Virus record (IMG/VR): IMGVR_UViG_3300042914_003763
Location: 1-64,000 of that record
Direction: 5' to 3' (one strand)
Source: a virus
DNA length: 64,000 nt
In this document: positions 43,743 through 53,000 of the stretch, one piece after another
Layout: each line of letters opens with the position of its first letter
Numbering within the stretch: the stretch's first letter is position 1
Notes under the pieces: generated by a model
What the model saw: the letters and a program-made list of their open reading frames with translations, nothing else
Told to the model about the DNA's origin: nothing
Databases searched by the model: none
Translations under genes and position numbers: made by a program

Positions 43743-44423
43743 CTATTTAATTTTTGTAACTACGTCTACTAAATCAACTATACGCCATTTATTACTCTTG
43801 GCATTAACTTGATACACAACTTGATTATCTAAATCTAATCCAGTTAACCATCCTGTAGCATAAGCACTTGTGTCAATATCCCACCAGCCACGTCCAGAAG
43901 CCACGTTACCAGGCTTAACTTTACTAAAGGTACTTGTTATCGTATGACCTATTACGACCTGCTTATCGTCAAAGTAGGGTGTGTTAATTGAATGGAATGG
44001 TTGTCGTATGCGCCGGAAGTCGTCTGGTTCTTGTTGTTCAAATGTCTTAGCGGGATCTAATCCTGCATGACAAATAAAGTAATCACCTAAGTCAATATAA
44101 AGTGGTAGTTGTTGCATGAACGCTAAGTGAATATCCCATAACTCAGGATGCTTATAACAGTATTGATCTCTAGTTCTGTTACAATAATATTCCTTCTTTT
44201 TTTTACCTGCTTCAATCATCATCCATTCATGATTACCTTGAACCGAATGAAAGTTAGATGTTGTTCTTACTAATTCAACTACTTCAGGACTACCTTTACC
44301 ACGATCTATTAAATCACCAACAAAGTATATTTCATCATCGTTAGTAGGGTTAACAAGATCCAATAACCTACATAAAGTAATGAAATAACCGTGTACATCT
44401 CCAATAACAATACGACGTTTCAT
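43743..44423 (-). CDS. Metallophosphoesterase / protein phosphatase
   Basis: 226 aa, full length for the bacteriophage lambda-type PPP phosphatase family. Metal and catalytic motifs GDVHG (about 8-12), GDLIDRG (about 36-42) and GNHEW (about 61-65) are all present, with a later 'ICHAGLDP' and 'VIGHTITS' supplying the remaining His ligands. Predicted to hydrolyse phosphoserine/threonine/tyrosine or nucleotides. Possibly alters host signalling. Divergent from the gene at 44516. Confidence 0.9.
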   Translation of the reverse strand: MKRRIVIGDVHGYFITLCRLLDLVNPTNDDEIYFVGDLIDRGKGSPEVVELVRTTSNFHSVQGNHEWMMIEAGKKKKEYYCNRTRDQYCYKHPELWDIHLAFMQQLPLYIDLGDYFICHAGLDPAKTFEQQEPDDFRRIRQPFHSINTPYFDDKQVVIGHTITSTFSKVKPGNVASGRGWWDIDTSAYATGWLTGLDLDNQVVYQVNAKSNKWRIVDLVDVVTKIK

Positions 44424-44485
44424 AATACAACAGTAATAACAGTTAAATCGTACTTACTTAACATATCTATTATTCCTTTAACTAC

Positions 44486-44515
44486 AATAAGATAATGTAA
44501 CTATATTATCTTATT
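44486..44515. promoter_or_regulatory. Perfect 11-bp inverted repeat abutting a start codon
   Basis: AATAAGATAAT (44486-44496), 8 nt, ATTATCTTATT (44505-44515); the ATG of the next gene begins at 44516. In RNA this hairpin would occlude the initiation region; as DNA it could be an operator in the divergent promoter region with the phosphatase gene. Confidence 0.6.
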
Positions 44516-45025
44516 ATGACTTGTAACTACGTTAACACTAATATTCGTAAACTATATTTTGAATGTCAAGAAACAATACTAAATCAATTTAATATTGATA
44601 CTAAGAATAGAGCTACTATTAATAGTGTTAGTTATTTAATGTTACCCGTTGATGGTAATAACTATACTAGAAATATAACTGATACAACAGGTAAGCAAGA
44701 TACATTTAGTAGTGCTAGTATCACACCTAAGTTAGTAACAGTTAGTTTTACAGTTAATGTAGAAGATCAACAATGGAAGATGAAACGTTGTTTAAGTTAT
44801 TTAGCTAAGTCTAGTATTAGTAGTAGTTACACTACGTTTATTCCTGTAACTTGCTTAGATTATGTAAGACCTGAAATAGAAGATGATATTATGACATCAA
44901 GGAAAGGAATACTTAATGTTGAATCAGGTGGTGGTACTAGTGGCACTGATGGAACAGGTAAACCACTTTATGTAACGCCTTATTCAATTACCTTTACAGA
45001 GATAGAAAAAAGATTAGTAATGTAG
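44516..45025 (+). CDS. Hypothetical tail-region protein
   Basis: 169 aa, beta-rich in the first half with a Gly/Ser/Thr linker (GGGTSGTDGTGK) near the C-terminus. Not recognised. Position suggests a tail-tip component. The last codons overlap a dispersed-motif copy (45000-45010, giving EIEKR). Confidence 0.55.
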   Translation: MTCNYVNTNIRKLYFECQETILNQFNIDTKNRATINSVSYLMLPVDGNNYTRNITDTTGKQDTFSSASITPKLVTVSFTVNVEDQQWKMKRCLSYLAKSSISSSYTTFIPVTCLDYVRPEIEDDIMTSRKGILNVESGGGTSGTDGTGKPLYVTPYSITFTEIEKRLVM

Positions 45026-45061
45026 TAGTATATCAATTAGGAACTAGTTATTACAGTTCAA

Positions 45062-45109
45062 AGAGCTATCAAGTTGACATAATAGTTAGACTTATATTAA
45101 GATAGCTCT
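45062..45109 (+). promoter_or_regulatory. Promoter-like TTGACA within a 9-bp inverted repeat
   Basis: TTGACA (45074-45079) and TATTAA (45095-45100) lie between AGAGCTATC (45062-45070) and GATAGCTCT (45101-45109), a perfect 9-bp inverted repeat. The tRNA-like element begins at 45114. The repeat could be an operator or form a hairpin at the transcript 5' end. The -10 is imperfect and its 15-bp spacer is short. Confidence 0.5.
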
Positions 45110-45113
45110 ATAT

Positions 45114-45217
45114 GCAGAAGTGACAGAGTGCTTAAATGTTGATACTAGCTAGACGTGGGAAGTGAAACTAGATATTCCATACTTAACACACCGTACGTTG
45201 GAATCGTACCTTCTGCA
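45114..45217 (+). tRNA. tRNA-Ser-like element with atypical anticodon arm
   Basis: Perfect 7-bp acceptor GCAGAAG/CTTCTGC, then TG, a 3-bp D stem ACA/TGT with a serine-type loop, and a perfect T stem GTACG/CGTAC (loop TTGGAAT, not the usual TTCAA). Discriminator A. The interior cannot be folded into a standard 5-bp anticodon arm plus variable arm; instead GATACTAG pairs with CTAGATATT around a 19-nt loop. At 104 nt it is longer than normal. It may be a degenerate tRNA, one with a small insertion, or a mimic. Anticodon not assigned. Confidence 0.5.
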
Positions 45218-45218
45218 A

Positions 45219-45332
45219 TTCACGTTATGCGTGAACTAGAGATACACTAGATTAATTGGGACGATTAACGTCCTGGTAACAATGTATCAATTAGGATGTA
45301 GCCGATGGACGTAAGTTCAACATCCCGTTACC
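45219..45332 (+). ncRNA. Cluster of hairpins downstream of the tRNA-like element
   Basis: TTCACG/CGTGAA (45219-45235), GGACG/CGTCC (45259-45273), then a two-level structure with GGTAAC (45275-45280) pairing GTTACC (45327-45332) and enclosing GGATGT/ACATCC (45294-45325). All stems are perfect. This looks like folded RNA, but it does not match any family I recognise. Confidence 0.4.
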
Positions 45333-45403
45333 TGTATGGTCGTGGCAATTCCGGTAAAGACGTTCGATGAGTGAATAACTCAACCTTTTACTTAGTTATG
45401 TAG

Positions 45404-45432
45404 TTGACATACTCTAACTCAATAACTATAAT
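45404..45432 (+). promoter_or_regulatory. Consensus sigma-70-type promoter
   Basis: TTGACA (45404-45409), a 17-bp spacer and TATAAT (45427-45432), matching the bacterial housekeeping consensus at every position. It would drive the RNA structure at 45443 and the tRNA-Asp. Confidence 0.8.
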
Positions 45433-45442
45433 TACCAATAAA

Positions 45443-45499
45443 GCGTAGGTACTCTTTGATATAAAGTTAGTAATACTAGCAGAATATTAGACCCTACGC
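45443..45499 (+). ncRNA. Structured RNA closed by GCGTAGG/CCTACGC
   Basis: The closing 7-bp stem (45443-45449 with 45493-45499) encloses CTTT-GATAT-AAAG and TAGTAATACTA, small hairpins that would form a multi-branch junction. It lies just after the consensus promoter. No known family assigned. Confidence 0.4.
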
Positions 45500-45579
45500 G
45501 ATGATTAAAACAGTGATGGTAAAAAAATCAGTAGAGTTATCGTTAATGTGCTTTATGCTCCGTGTAACCCTACTATTAT

Positions 45580-45650
45580 GGGACTATAGTGTAATGGTAA
45601 CACAAGGTTCTGTCTAAACCTTATTGCAAGTTCAATCCTTGCTAATCTCA
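45580..45650 (+). tRNA. tRNA-Asp (anticodon GUC)
   Basis: Cloverleaf: acceptor GGGACTA/TAATCTC with one mismatch and one wobble, D stem GTGT/ACAC, anticodon stem AGGTT/AACCT with loop CTGTCTA (anticodon GTC at 45612-45614), T stem GCAAG/CTTGC with loop TTCAATC, discriminator A. U at position 37 is unusual, since a purine is normal there. Lies between a consensus promoter and a terminator, so it is probably expressed. Confidence 0.8.
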
Positions 45651-45676
45651 TTAAACATCAAGCTAAAACAACAATT

Positions 45677-45711
45677 AACTCCAGTAGCAATTAAGTCACT
45701 GGAGTTTTTAG
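45677..45711 (+). terminator. Terminator AACTCCAGT/ACTGGAGTT plus T run
   Basis: A 9-bp stem (45677-45685 and 45698-45706), 12-nt loop, followed by TTTAG. Ends the tRNA transcript. Confidence 0.8.
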
Positions 45712-45737
45712 TTATTGAAAAATGGTACATCTTTCGT

Positions 45738-46007
45738 TTACCTATTATTAACTTGCACCTCTCTTATTTCAACTTCACTACCATCAATAACAGTAATAGT
45801 GTAGTTACCATTATCATGATAAACACAACTAACTATCTTAACATCACCTGTTAACTTATCAAGTTGTACTATACGTTCTTCTTGTAGTAAGTTACCATCA
45901 TAGATATAACTTATTGTTTGTTTGAGAAACTGACTTTCCCAATTGATAGTAGTGGTAAGTCCTAACTCATTAGTAACTGTAGTTTCTCTATCATTAACGT
46001 ATTTCAT
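45738..46007 (-). CDS. Small hypothetical protein
   Basis: 89 aa (MKYVNDRETTVTNELGLTTT...), beta-rich and acidic at the end. Its start codon shares CATG with the start of the divergent tail gene. Convergent with the tRNA transcript. Not recognised. Confidence 0.55.
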   Translation of the reverse strand: MKYVNDRETTVTNELGLTTTINWESQFLKQTISYIYDGNLLQEERIVQLDKLTGDVKIVSCVYHDNGNYTITVIDGSEVEIREVQVNNR

Positions 46008-48762
46008 GTGGCAACTTACTTCTCCTAACTTATCTTACTTTGAATATTATGCTAACAGTGCTAATAACTTATCTATTCTTAAACCTAATACTTCGTTTAC
46101 TGGAAGTGGTTTATTAACTAAACTATTTCAAGAACTAACTCAAGTTAATACAAGTGTTACTGTTGGATCTGAATTTAATACATATAATTTTACTACAACT
46201 AATATTCCATTAACAGTTACAAGTAATAATACTACCTTTAAGTTAGCTAGTGATTACAGTAATCCGTTACCAGACGAATTTACTTTCAATAATAATGTAG
46301 TTACTATTTACAGTTCGAGTACATTAAATACTGTTAGTTACATTAATAAACCACCTATTGATACGTTAGCTGTTAGAACAATACCATCTTTTTTCTACAA
46401 TTTACCTGCTATTGGTGGATTTAGTATAACAGACAGTTGGCAGGATCATCCTACTGCTAATTTAGTATTTATAACTAAACCTAACCTATTACAAGAATAT
46501 CGTACAATTTTCAAAACTGGTGCATTAGTAGATATATACGGATATAGTTTTCTTGTAAATAGTTATAGTGAAGATGTAAGTAAAGAAGATTATTCAGCAA
46601 CAGTATCGGTTAGTCTACGTGGTAAGTGGGAGATGTATATGAATCTACCCATTGAACTTAATCCTAATCCTGGTGTATTAAAAGATAACTTTCAAGATCC
46701 AGAATGTCAGATAGGTTATAACCCAATTAATAGTAATAATTATACATCTATTAATGCTATAGCAGGTAAAATTGGAGCAAGAATTTCAGGTTTAAATACT
46801 CCAATTAAAGTTCCTACTAATACACCTGATAGCATAACTACAACTCTTTCAGGAGAGATAGAAAAATGGTTAGATATTAAAAGTAGTGTAATTGATTATT
46901 CAGACGGTAATACTATTCAAGTACGTAATATTAATACAGTACAAACCCATTATATTAACGATGGTATGTTGTTGTCTAACTTCAATACAACAATAAATCG
47001 TAAACCAATTGCGCCGTTAAGTTCAGGTAATATTAGTATTAATAACATTAATTACACAGCACTTGTTCCAACAACAATAACAAGTAAACCTATTTTTTCT
47101 ACCTTTGAAGATAATAATTTAATACCTAAACCTACATTACAAAATTATGTTGTTTCTGATGTATTTGATAATAGTGGTAATAAGATTGTAGATGTAAATG
47201 AACCAACTCAAACTTTACCACCACGTTATCAACAACGTAAAGTTAAAAGAAGAACTTACAATAAAGGTGATCTTGATGCTCCTTTTTGTCCTCCTAATGT
47301 AATTAAGTTAACTGATTTATCTCTTAACTTTGATAAGAGTGGTGTAACTAAAACCATAGTTATAGTAACAGAAGAAGATGGTTTTCCTATTACTGAAATA
47401 ACAAGACGTTATGGTTTTGCATATAGGGCTGTAGATATAACAAAAGTGATTACTGTTAATGGTAACGATTTAAAACCTATCTTAGAGGAAGATTATCCCG
47501 CAAATTGGTGGGTTTTAATTGAAGAAAAAGTAACTACTTATTTATATGATGACGGTTTAAGTGCTGATACCGGAACTGGTTATTTACTTGGCTACGACAT
47601 TGTAGGTAGTAGGTTATTACGTCCTGAAGTGGAAGGTGATGATATTTATACACAAAAATATTATCTTGAATTTAATTATAAAAGCGGTAGTCCTAAACCT
47701 ACTGACTTTGAAACAGCTAAATATAATACTTATGTGTTTAGATATATACCTTTATATGGCGCAAAAAGATATTTGTTAAACGCACATCGTGATCACTATA
47801 AGAACTTTGAAAATGAAGAGAAATTTTACAAAAAGTGTAACAAAGATGGTTCTAGTAGTTGGGAAGTACGTCCTGATTATGTTGAACCTATGTTCGCTAT
47901 TAGTGAAGCAGAGGAAATAAGTTGCTATTTACAAGTTAGTAACCCTAAAAACTTATTACGTGATGTTAAAGCAAATCCACCTGAACCATATTACCCACCA
48001 CTCATTACAGGTGAAGAATCATATCGTCGTAGTTTCATTAACATATTAGAATCTAAAAATACAACTAAAGCTATCTTTACAGTTGATAGTATACCAGAAC
48101 AAGATCGGTACATAACTTTTAACTCTACTTTTTCATCACAAGAACCTGGATTTGGTGCAGTTCTAGAAGAAACAAGTACAAGTCAAACTGATGGAATACC
48201 ACCTGTTCACACAAAAAAACCTAAACCTTATGAACTCGTAGAATCTAAGAAAGAAGATAAACCTAAAGAACAAAAACAGTTTAGATATGTACTATTCACA
48301 AGTCCATATAACGGTGGATTCCCACGTACAGGTAGTTTCAGTTTTGAAAAAGCTAATAGTGTAGATGAAGTAATTCGTGCTGTAAATAATCAACTTAAAA
48401 TTGATGATATTCGTAATACTCTAAGTAGTAGTTGTACTATCCCATTAAATATGAGTATTAAGAGTGGTGATAAAGTTGTATTAAGTGTGGAAGGAACAAC
48501 ATATAAACGTAGGGTAATCTCAGTTCAACATAACTTTGTATTTGAAGGTATTAATACAGTTACTAGATTACCTCTTGTTACTGGTACTACTCAATTAACA
48601 ATGGGAATAGATAGGGATAATATTAACGTTAGTAGCATTAAAGAAGTTATCCCTAAACCTAATAGTAATAACAGTAATAGTAGTGGTATATTAGATATAA
48701 TTAAAAAAGATATAACGTTGGGATCACTATTACCAAGTGCATTACCGGGACGTGGACGATGA
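46006..48762 (+). CDS. Large tail-tip / hub-like protein
   Basis: 918 aa. I start at the ATG 46006 (MWQLTSPNLSYFEYY), because upstream in-frame codons overlap the minus-strand gene. Residues about 1-170 look like a tail-tip domain; 'EIEKWLDIKSSVIDYSD' precedes 'NTTINRKPIAPLSSGN'; the C-terminus has 'MSIKSGDKVVLSVEGTTYKR' as in hub proteins. Position after the tail genes supports a hub or receptor-contacting role. Not assigned to a precise family. Confidence 0.55.
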   Translation: MWQLTSPNLSYFEYYANSANNLSILKPNTSFTGSGLLTKLFQELTQVNTSVTVGSEFNTYNFTTTNIPLTVTSNNTTFKLASDYSNPLPDEFTFNNNVVTIYSSSTLNTVSYINKPPIDTLAVRTIPSFFYNLPAIGGFSITDSWQDHPTANLVFITKPNLLQEYRTIFKTGALVDIYGYSFLVNSYSEDVSKEDYSATVSVSLRGKWEMYMNLPIELNPNPGVLKDNFQDPECQIGYNPINSNNYTSINAIAGKIGARISGLNTPIKVPTNTPDSITTTLSGEIEKWLDIKSSVIDYSDGNTIQVRNINTVQTHYINDGMLLSNFNTTINRKPIAPLSSGNISINNINYTALVPTTITSKPIFSTFEDNNLIPKPTLQNYVVSDVFDNSGNKIVDVNEPTQTLPPRYQQRKVKRRTYNKGDLDAPFCPPNVIKLTDLSLNFDKSGVTKTIVIVTEEDGFPITEITRRYGFAYRAVDITKVITVNGNDLKPILEEDYPANWWVLIEEKVTTYLYDDGLSADTGTGYLLGYDIVGSRLLRPEVEGDDIYTQKYYLEFNYKSGSPKPTDFETAKYNTYVFRYIPLYGAKRYLLNAHRDHYKNFENEEKFYKKCNKDGSSSWEVRPDYVEPMFAISEAEEISCYLQVSNPKNLLRDVKANPPEPYYPPLITGEESYRRSFINILESKNTTKAIFTVDSIPEQDRYITFNSTFSSQEPGFGAVLEETSTSQTDGIPPVHTKKPKPYELVESKKEDKPKEQKQFRYVLFTSPYNGGFPRTGSFSFEKANSVDEVIRAVNNQLKIDDIRNTLSSSCTIPLNMSIKSGDKVVLSVEGTTYKRRVISVQHNFVFEGINTVTRLPLVTGTTQLTMGIDRDNINVSSIKEVIPKPNSNNSNSSGILDIIKKDITLGSLLPSALPGRGR

Positions 48763-48935
48763 CACAAGAAGAACTATTACAGAAACTCAAAGATGAACTA
48801 AAAAAGTTATTGCAACGCAAAGTAACTGTAACAGAGGTAGAAAAAAATTATGTAGTTGATATAAAAGGGACTCAAATTAAAGTCCCTAAGATAAACAATA
48901 ATGTTGTTAGTAGTAATAAGTTAAACAGTAAGTAA
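48759..48935 (+). CDS. Small coiled-coil protein
   Basis: 58 aa (MTQEELLQKLKDELKKLLQR...). Its ATG overlaps the previous TGA (ATGA), so it is probably co-translated. A dispersed-motif copy (48835) encodes EVEKN. N-terminal half a charged helix; function unknown. Confidence 0.6.
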   Translation: MTQEELLQKLKDELKKLLQRKVTVTEVEKNYVVDIKGTQIKVPKINNNVVSSNKLNSK

Positions 48936-48941
48936 AACAAT

Positions 48942-48973
48942 AGCGGCGTAACAGTTGTAGTTGATTCGCCGCT
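48942..48973. terminator. Hairpin AGCGGCG/CGCCGCT
   Basis: A 7-bp GC-rich stem with an 18-nt loop between convergent genes, followed on the plus strand by a T-rich motif copy (48989-48999). Likely bidirectional. Confidence 0.6.
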
Positions 48974-48985
48974 TAGTTAATTATC

Positions 48986-49300
48986 TTATTTTTCTACCTT
49001 TATTTCACTAACAGTTTTCTTCATTTCACTAGCAATACGATATGCTATTTCATCAATACTTAAATTCTCAATATCATCAATAGGTATTTCCTCTATTTCT
49101 ATATCACTAAACATTTCTTCTAGTTCAGCTTTACGTTGTTCTAGTACAGTTACATCGTATGACAATTTAATGCACTTAATAAATGTGATTGCTGTTGCAA
49201 TAACTAGTTTAGATAATCCACTTACTTTAATGTAAGTCTTATTAGCTATAACTTTAGCTTTGAGTTTAGTTAAATTAGTCTTGAATTGCTCTAGAGACAT
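48986..49300 (-). CDS. Small membrane-associated protein
   Basis: 104 aa. One hydrophobic stretch near 28-45 (LSKLVIATAITFIKCIKL) and an acidic second half with 'MFSDIEIEEIPIDDIENL'. Not recognised; a holin or spanin-type role is possible but there is no direct evidence. Confidence 0.5.
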   Translation of the reverse strand: MSLEQFKTNLTKLKAKVIANKTYIKVSGLSKLVIATAITFIKCIKLSYDVTVLEQRKAELEEMFSDIEIEEIPIDDIENLSIDEIAYRIASEMKKTVSEIKVEK

Positions 49301-49405
49301 TAGCTGTTCCCTTAATGATGTACTTTACTTTGATATTATAGCGTTAGTCTAGTTAATCTTATTACTAGAGTACCTGCCGGAAAAGAGATAGAAAATAAAG
49401 GACGA

Positions 49406-49993
49406 TTAATCAGCTAATGAAACATTTAATATTTTTTCTATCTCTTGTTGTATTCCCCATACATCATTATCTTGTTGTGAATATGGAGTTATATTATTAC
49501 GTGCTAATTGAATTAATTGTTTAATTAAATAACTGTGATTAGTATTACGTTTTTGAAGTTTATATTCTAAGTTTCGTACTTGATCTCTTAACTCATCATT
49601 CTTTTCTTCTAGTTCTGTTACTTTAGATTCAAGTTCATCTATTCTCTTATCGTAATTACTACTACCATTACAAAGTAACTCATATACTTTAGCTAATACG
49701 TCACTTGATATATGTTGTAAGTCAACTTCTTCTATATCATTAATTAACTTTTTACGTAATTGATTAACTCTTAACTCCTCTAATTGTTTAGGTGTTGGTA
49801 AATAAATATGAGGATTATCTAACCAATTGTATTTATTTTTAGGTCTAATTAAATTACCAGTTTCCTTATTGAACTTATTACTACCACATATTATTTGTGT
49901 CTTAGTAACATGAGTTACTGTAATCAAACGTGTGCTAACTCTAGTTGCATAAACAACAGTATCACCAACTATTACATTATCTAAGTTATTCAT
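49406..49993 (-). CDS. Coiled-coil protein
   Basis: 195 aa. N-terminal beta region, then a long coiled coil ('RIDELESKVTELEEKNDELR'). A clean Shine-Dalgarno (TTTAGGAGACGTAAATG) supports the start. A motif copy lies near the 3' end (49433). Not recognised. Confidence 0.62.
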   Translation of the reverse strand: MNNLDNVIVGDTVVYATRVSTRLITVTHVTKTQIICGSNKFNKETGNLIRPKNKYNWLDNPHIYLPTPKQLEELRVNQLRKKLINDIEEVDLQHISSDVLAKVYELLCNGSSNYDKRIDELESKVTELEEKNDELRDQVRNLEYKLQKRNTNHSYLIKQLIQLARNNITPYSQQDNDVWGIQQEIEKILNVSLAD

Positions 49994-50055
49994 TTACGTC
50001 TCCTAAATTAAACTACTACAATGAATAGATAGAACAAACAATAACACATTACGGT

Positions 50056-53000
50056 ATGACTTATACAAGTTACGCTTCTGGGAGATCAACCTTACCAATA
50101 TCAGGTAACACTTTTGTAGTTACTAACAATGGTAACTTAGGTGTAACAGGAACTTATTATGTAGGACTAATAGCAGAGAATCGTGTTGGTTTATCACTAA
50201 CATCAACATTAACTGCTGTTACGTTAACTACAACAAGTAAATTAACTATTACATTACCTACAATATTAGCTGGTGAAGACTGGCAAAACATTATTATTGG
50301 TGCATCATTAACTAATGATGTTACTACTTTAACTCAAATAGCTAGTGTGAGTAAAGTAGATTTTTCTACCCCTCTTGTATTAACTACTAATCAAGTATTC
50401 AAATTAACGTTAGTTGAACGTACTGTAGCTAATCCTGCGGCATTACCTGTAACACCAGAACAAGGTTTATGTCGTTACATTACATCACTTAACTACTATT
50501 ACAAGTATGACAAGTATAGTGATAAGACTGTTGATAACCTTAATGTACTTAACGCTACAACTGGTAGATGGTTACGAATTGGATCAATAAGTACATATCA
50601 AAGTAACACTAGTTCAAGTGGTGGTTGTGATGTTGATGTAAGAACACCTAACTTAACTGTTGTTACTCCTAATTACTTGTGTGATGGTAGTACAGGAGAG
50701 GGTGTTTTATATTGGTTACGTAATGATGGAGATGATGACATTCCTAGTGGTACTAGAATTAGTTGTCTTATTAGATTAGGAGATGAAGATTACTCTCAAC
50801 GTTTCAGCGGAATGTTTGAGTTAGAAATAATGGGTTATGTTAACTTAACCAGTGCTGTTCTTGATATAACAGCGAGTAGTAATCCAATAACTTATGATCC
50901 TAAAGTTGAATGGTTAACATTAACTGAAGATTTACAACCTAATAATGCAGTAGTAATTAAAGTATCACCTCAATTTCGTGCCGAACAATTAAGTGGTGCA
51001 ATTCCATATAATGCTGCTATTAGTGCTTACTTACAGTTTTCACCAACTACAGGTATTTACACACCTGGAGTATTTGGTAACTTGATTTATCAAGATAGAA
51101 ATAAATGGCGCATTGTTCCTAATACTGGTTTATCACTATTACGATTAGCTGGTAGTGGTATTGTTGCTAAACAGGAACTTAATGCTCTTGGTGATTACAT
51201 TGTTACAGGACTTACTGCTAATACTGCTAACCAGAATATTTTTCTATCTAGTAACGGTACTGCTTTTGTTAATGCAGCTAATACATTAGATGGTGTTGCT
51301 AAACGTTGTAAGGTCAGTACAGTTAATGGCACTGGTATTGTAACTAGTTATGGTAATGTTAACTTAGATAACACTAAACAACTAACAGTAACAGTTAATT
51401 ATCCTACTGCAATAAGAAGTGATTATCCTGATACGTTAATAGCAGGATTAAATAAAGGTAAGTTTAATGCAAGTAAAGTTGTTATATATATTAAGAACAG
51501 TAGTAACCAGTATTTCAAAATAGAAAAAATTATAACTCCTAATGTAACAAGTGATAGTTGGACTGTTGATTATAGTGAGTTCTCAAGTGCGGCGTTACCA
51601 TCTGTAGATAATAACTTTGGATTGTACAAACCTACTTCAGTTACACCAACTACTACTACTGTTGCATCTACTTTTACAAGTGGTAGTTACGAAGTGTTAA
51701 TTGCGTTTGTTTATAGTGGAGTAGTTACAGTAATTGATCATAGTGTTAGCGAGTTGTATGAAATTACTGCTGATCTACAAACTATATTTGAAACAGTAGC
51801 TACAGTATGGTATAGCGATAATGGTATTCCAAGTAATTCATTAGGTGAAAACGGCGCATATTATCTTAACTATGATACTGCTAATATTTATAAGAAAGTT
51901 AATGATACTTGGGTGTTAGATGGTAATATTAGCGTTAGTACACCATCATTTGGAACTATTGCCGTTAGTGGTCAGAGTAATGTAGTAGCTGATAATAGTA
52001 ACGACACCTTAACTCTTGTAGCAGGAACAGGTATTACATTAACTACTAATGCAACAACTGATGCTATTACTATTACTGGAACTAGTGTTAGTAATACATT
52101 TAGCACTATTGTAGTAGCAGGACAATCTAACATAGTTGCTGATAGTGGAACTGATACATTAACTATTGAAGCTGGGAGTGGTATTACTTTAACTACTAAT
52201 GCAACTACAGATACATTGACTATCGCTAGTAATGTAGCTAACAATACTTTTTCTACCTTATCTGTACCAGGACAAAGTGATATAGTTGCCGATACTTCTT
52301 CTGATACTTTAACTATAGTTGCTGGTAGTGGTATTACTTTAACTACTAATCCTACAACCGATACGTTAACTATCACAGGTAGTAGTGTTAGTAATACGTT
52401 TAGTACAATTGCAGTTAGTGGTCAATCTAATGTAGTAGCTGACAGTGCTAATGATACTCTTACATTAGTTGCTGGTACAGGAATGACTATTACAACTGAT
52501 GCAACTAGTGATACTATTACGTTAGCTACTAGTGGAACTAGCGCAACTGTTAATGTTGGTACTGTAACTACACTTAACCCTAATCAATCTCCTACTGTAA
52601 CTAATACTGGAACTACAAGTGCTGCTGTATTAGCATTTGGATTACCATCTGCTCCAACTACATCTATTGGAACTGTTAGTACATTAAGTGCTGGATCTAG
52701 TGCTACAGTTACTAATACAGGAAGTAACGGTAATGTTGTACTTAACTTTGGTATTCCACAAGGAGCAACTGGAAATGTAAGTTCTACTCCTAATTTAACA
52801 TTAAGTGAAGTATCTGTAGCACCGGCGACTTTAACAAATGAATTAAAAGTTTTTAACAAGAATAATGCTTTATTTCTTAAATTAGAAAGTGATGGGGCTG
52901 AATCAGAAATAGCTCTTAAAAAATCAAGAAAAGATATTAGTATTATATCAAGTTCTTTATTTAATGCAGCCCATCAACAAACTACATTTACGGCTAGTCC

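Noticed and set aside
45361-45395. Hammerhead-ribozyme-like stretch (CGATGAG...CTCAAC)
   Set aside because: Missing the core CUGAUGA and GAAA residues.
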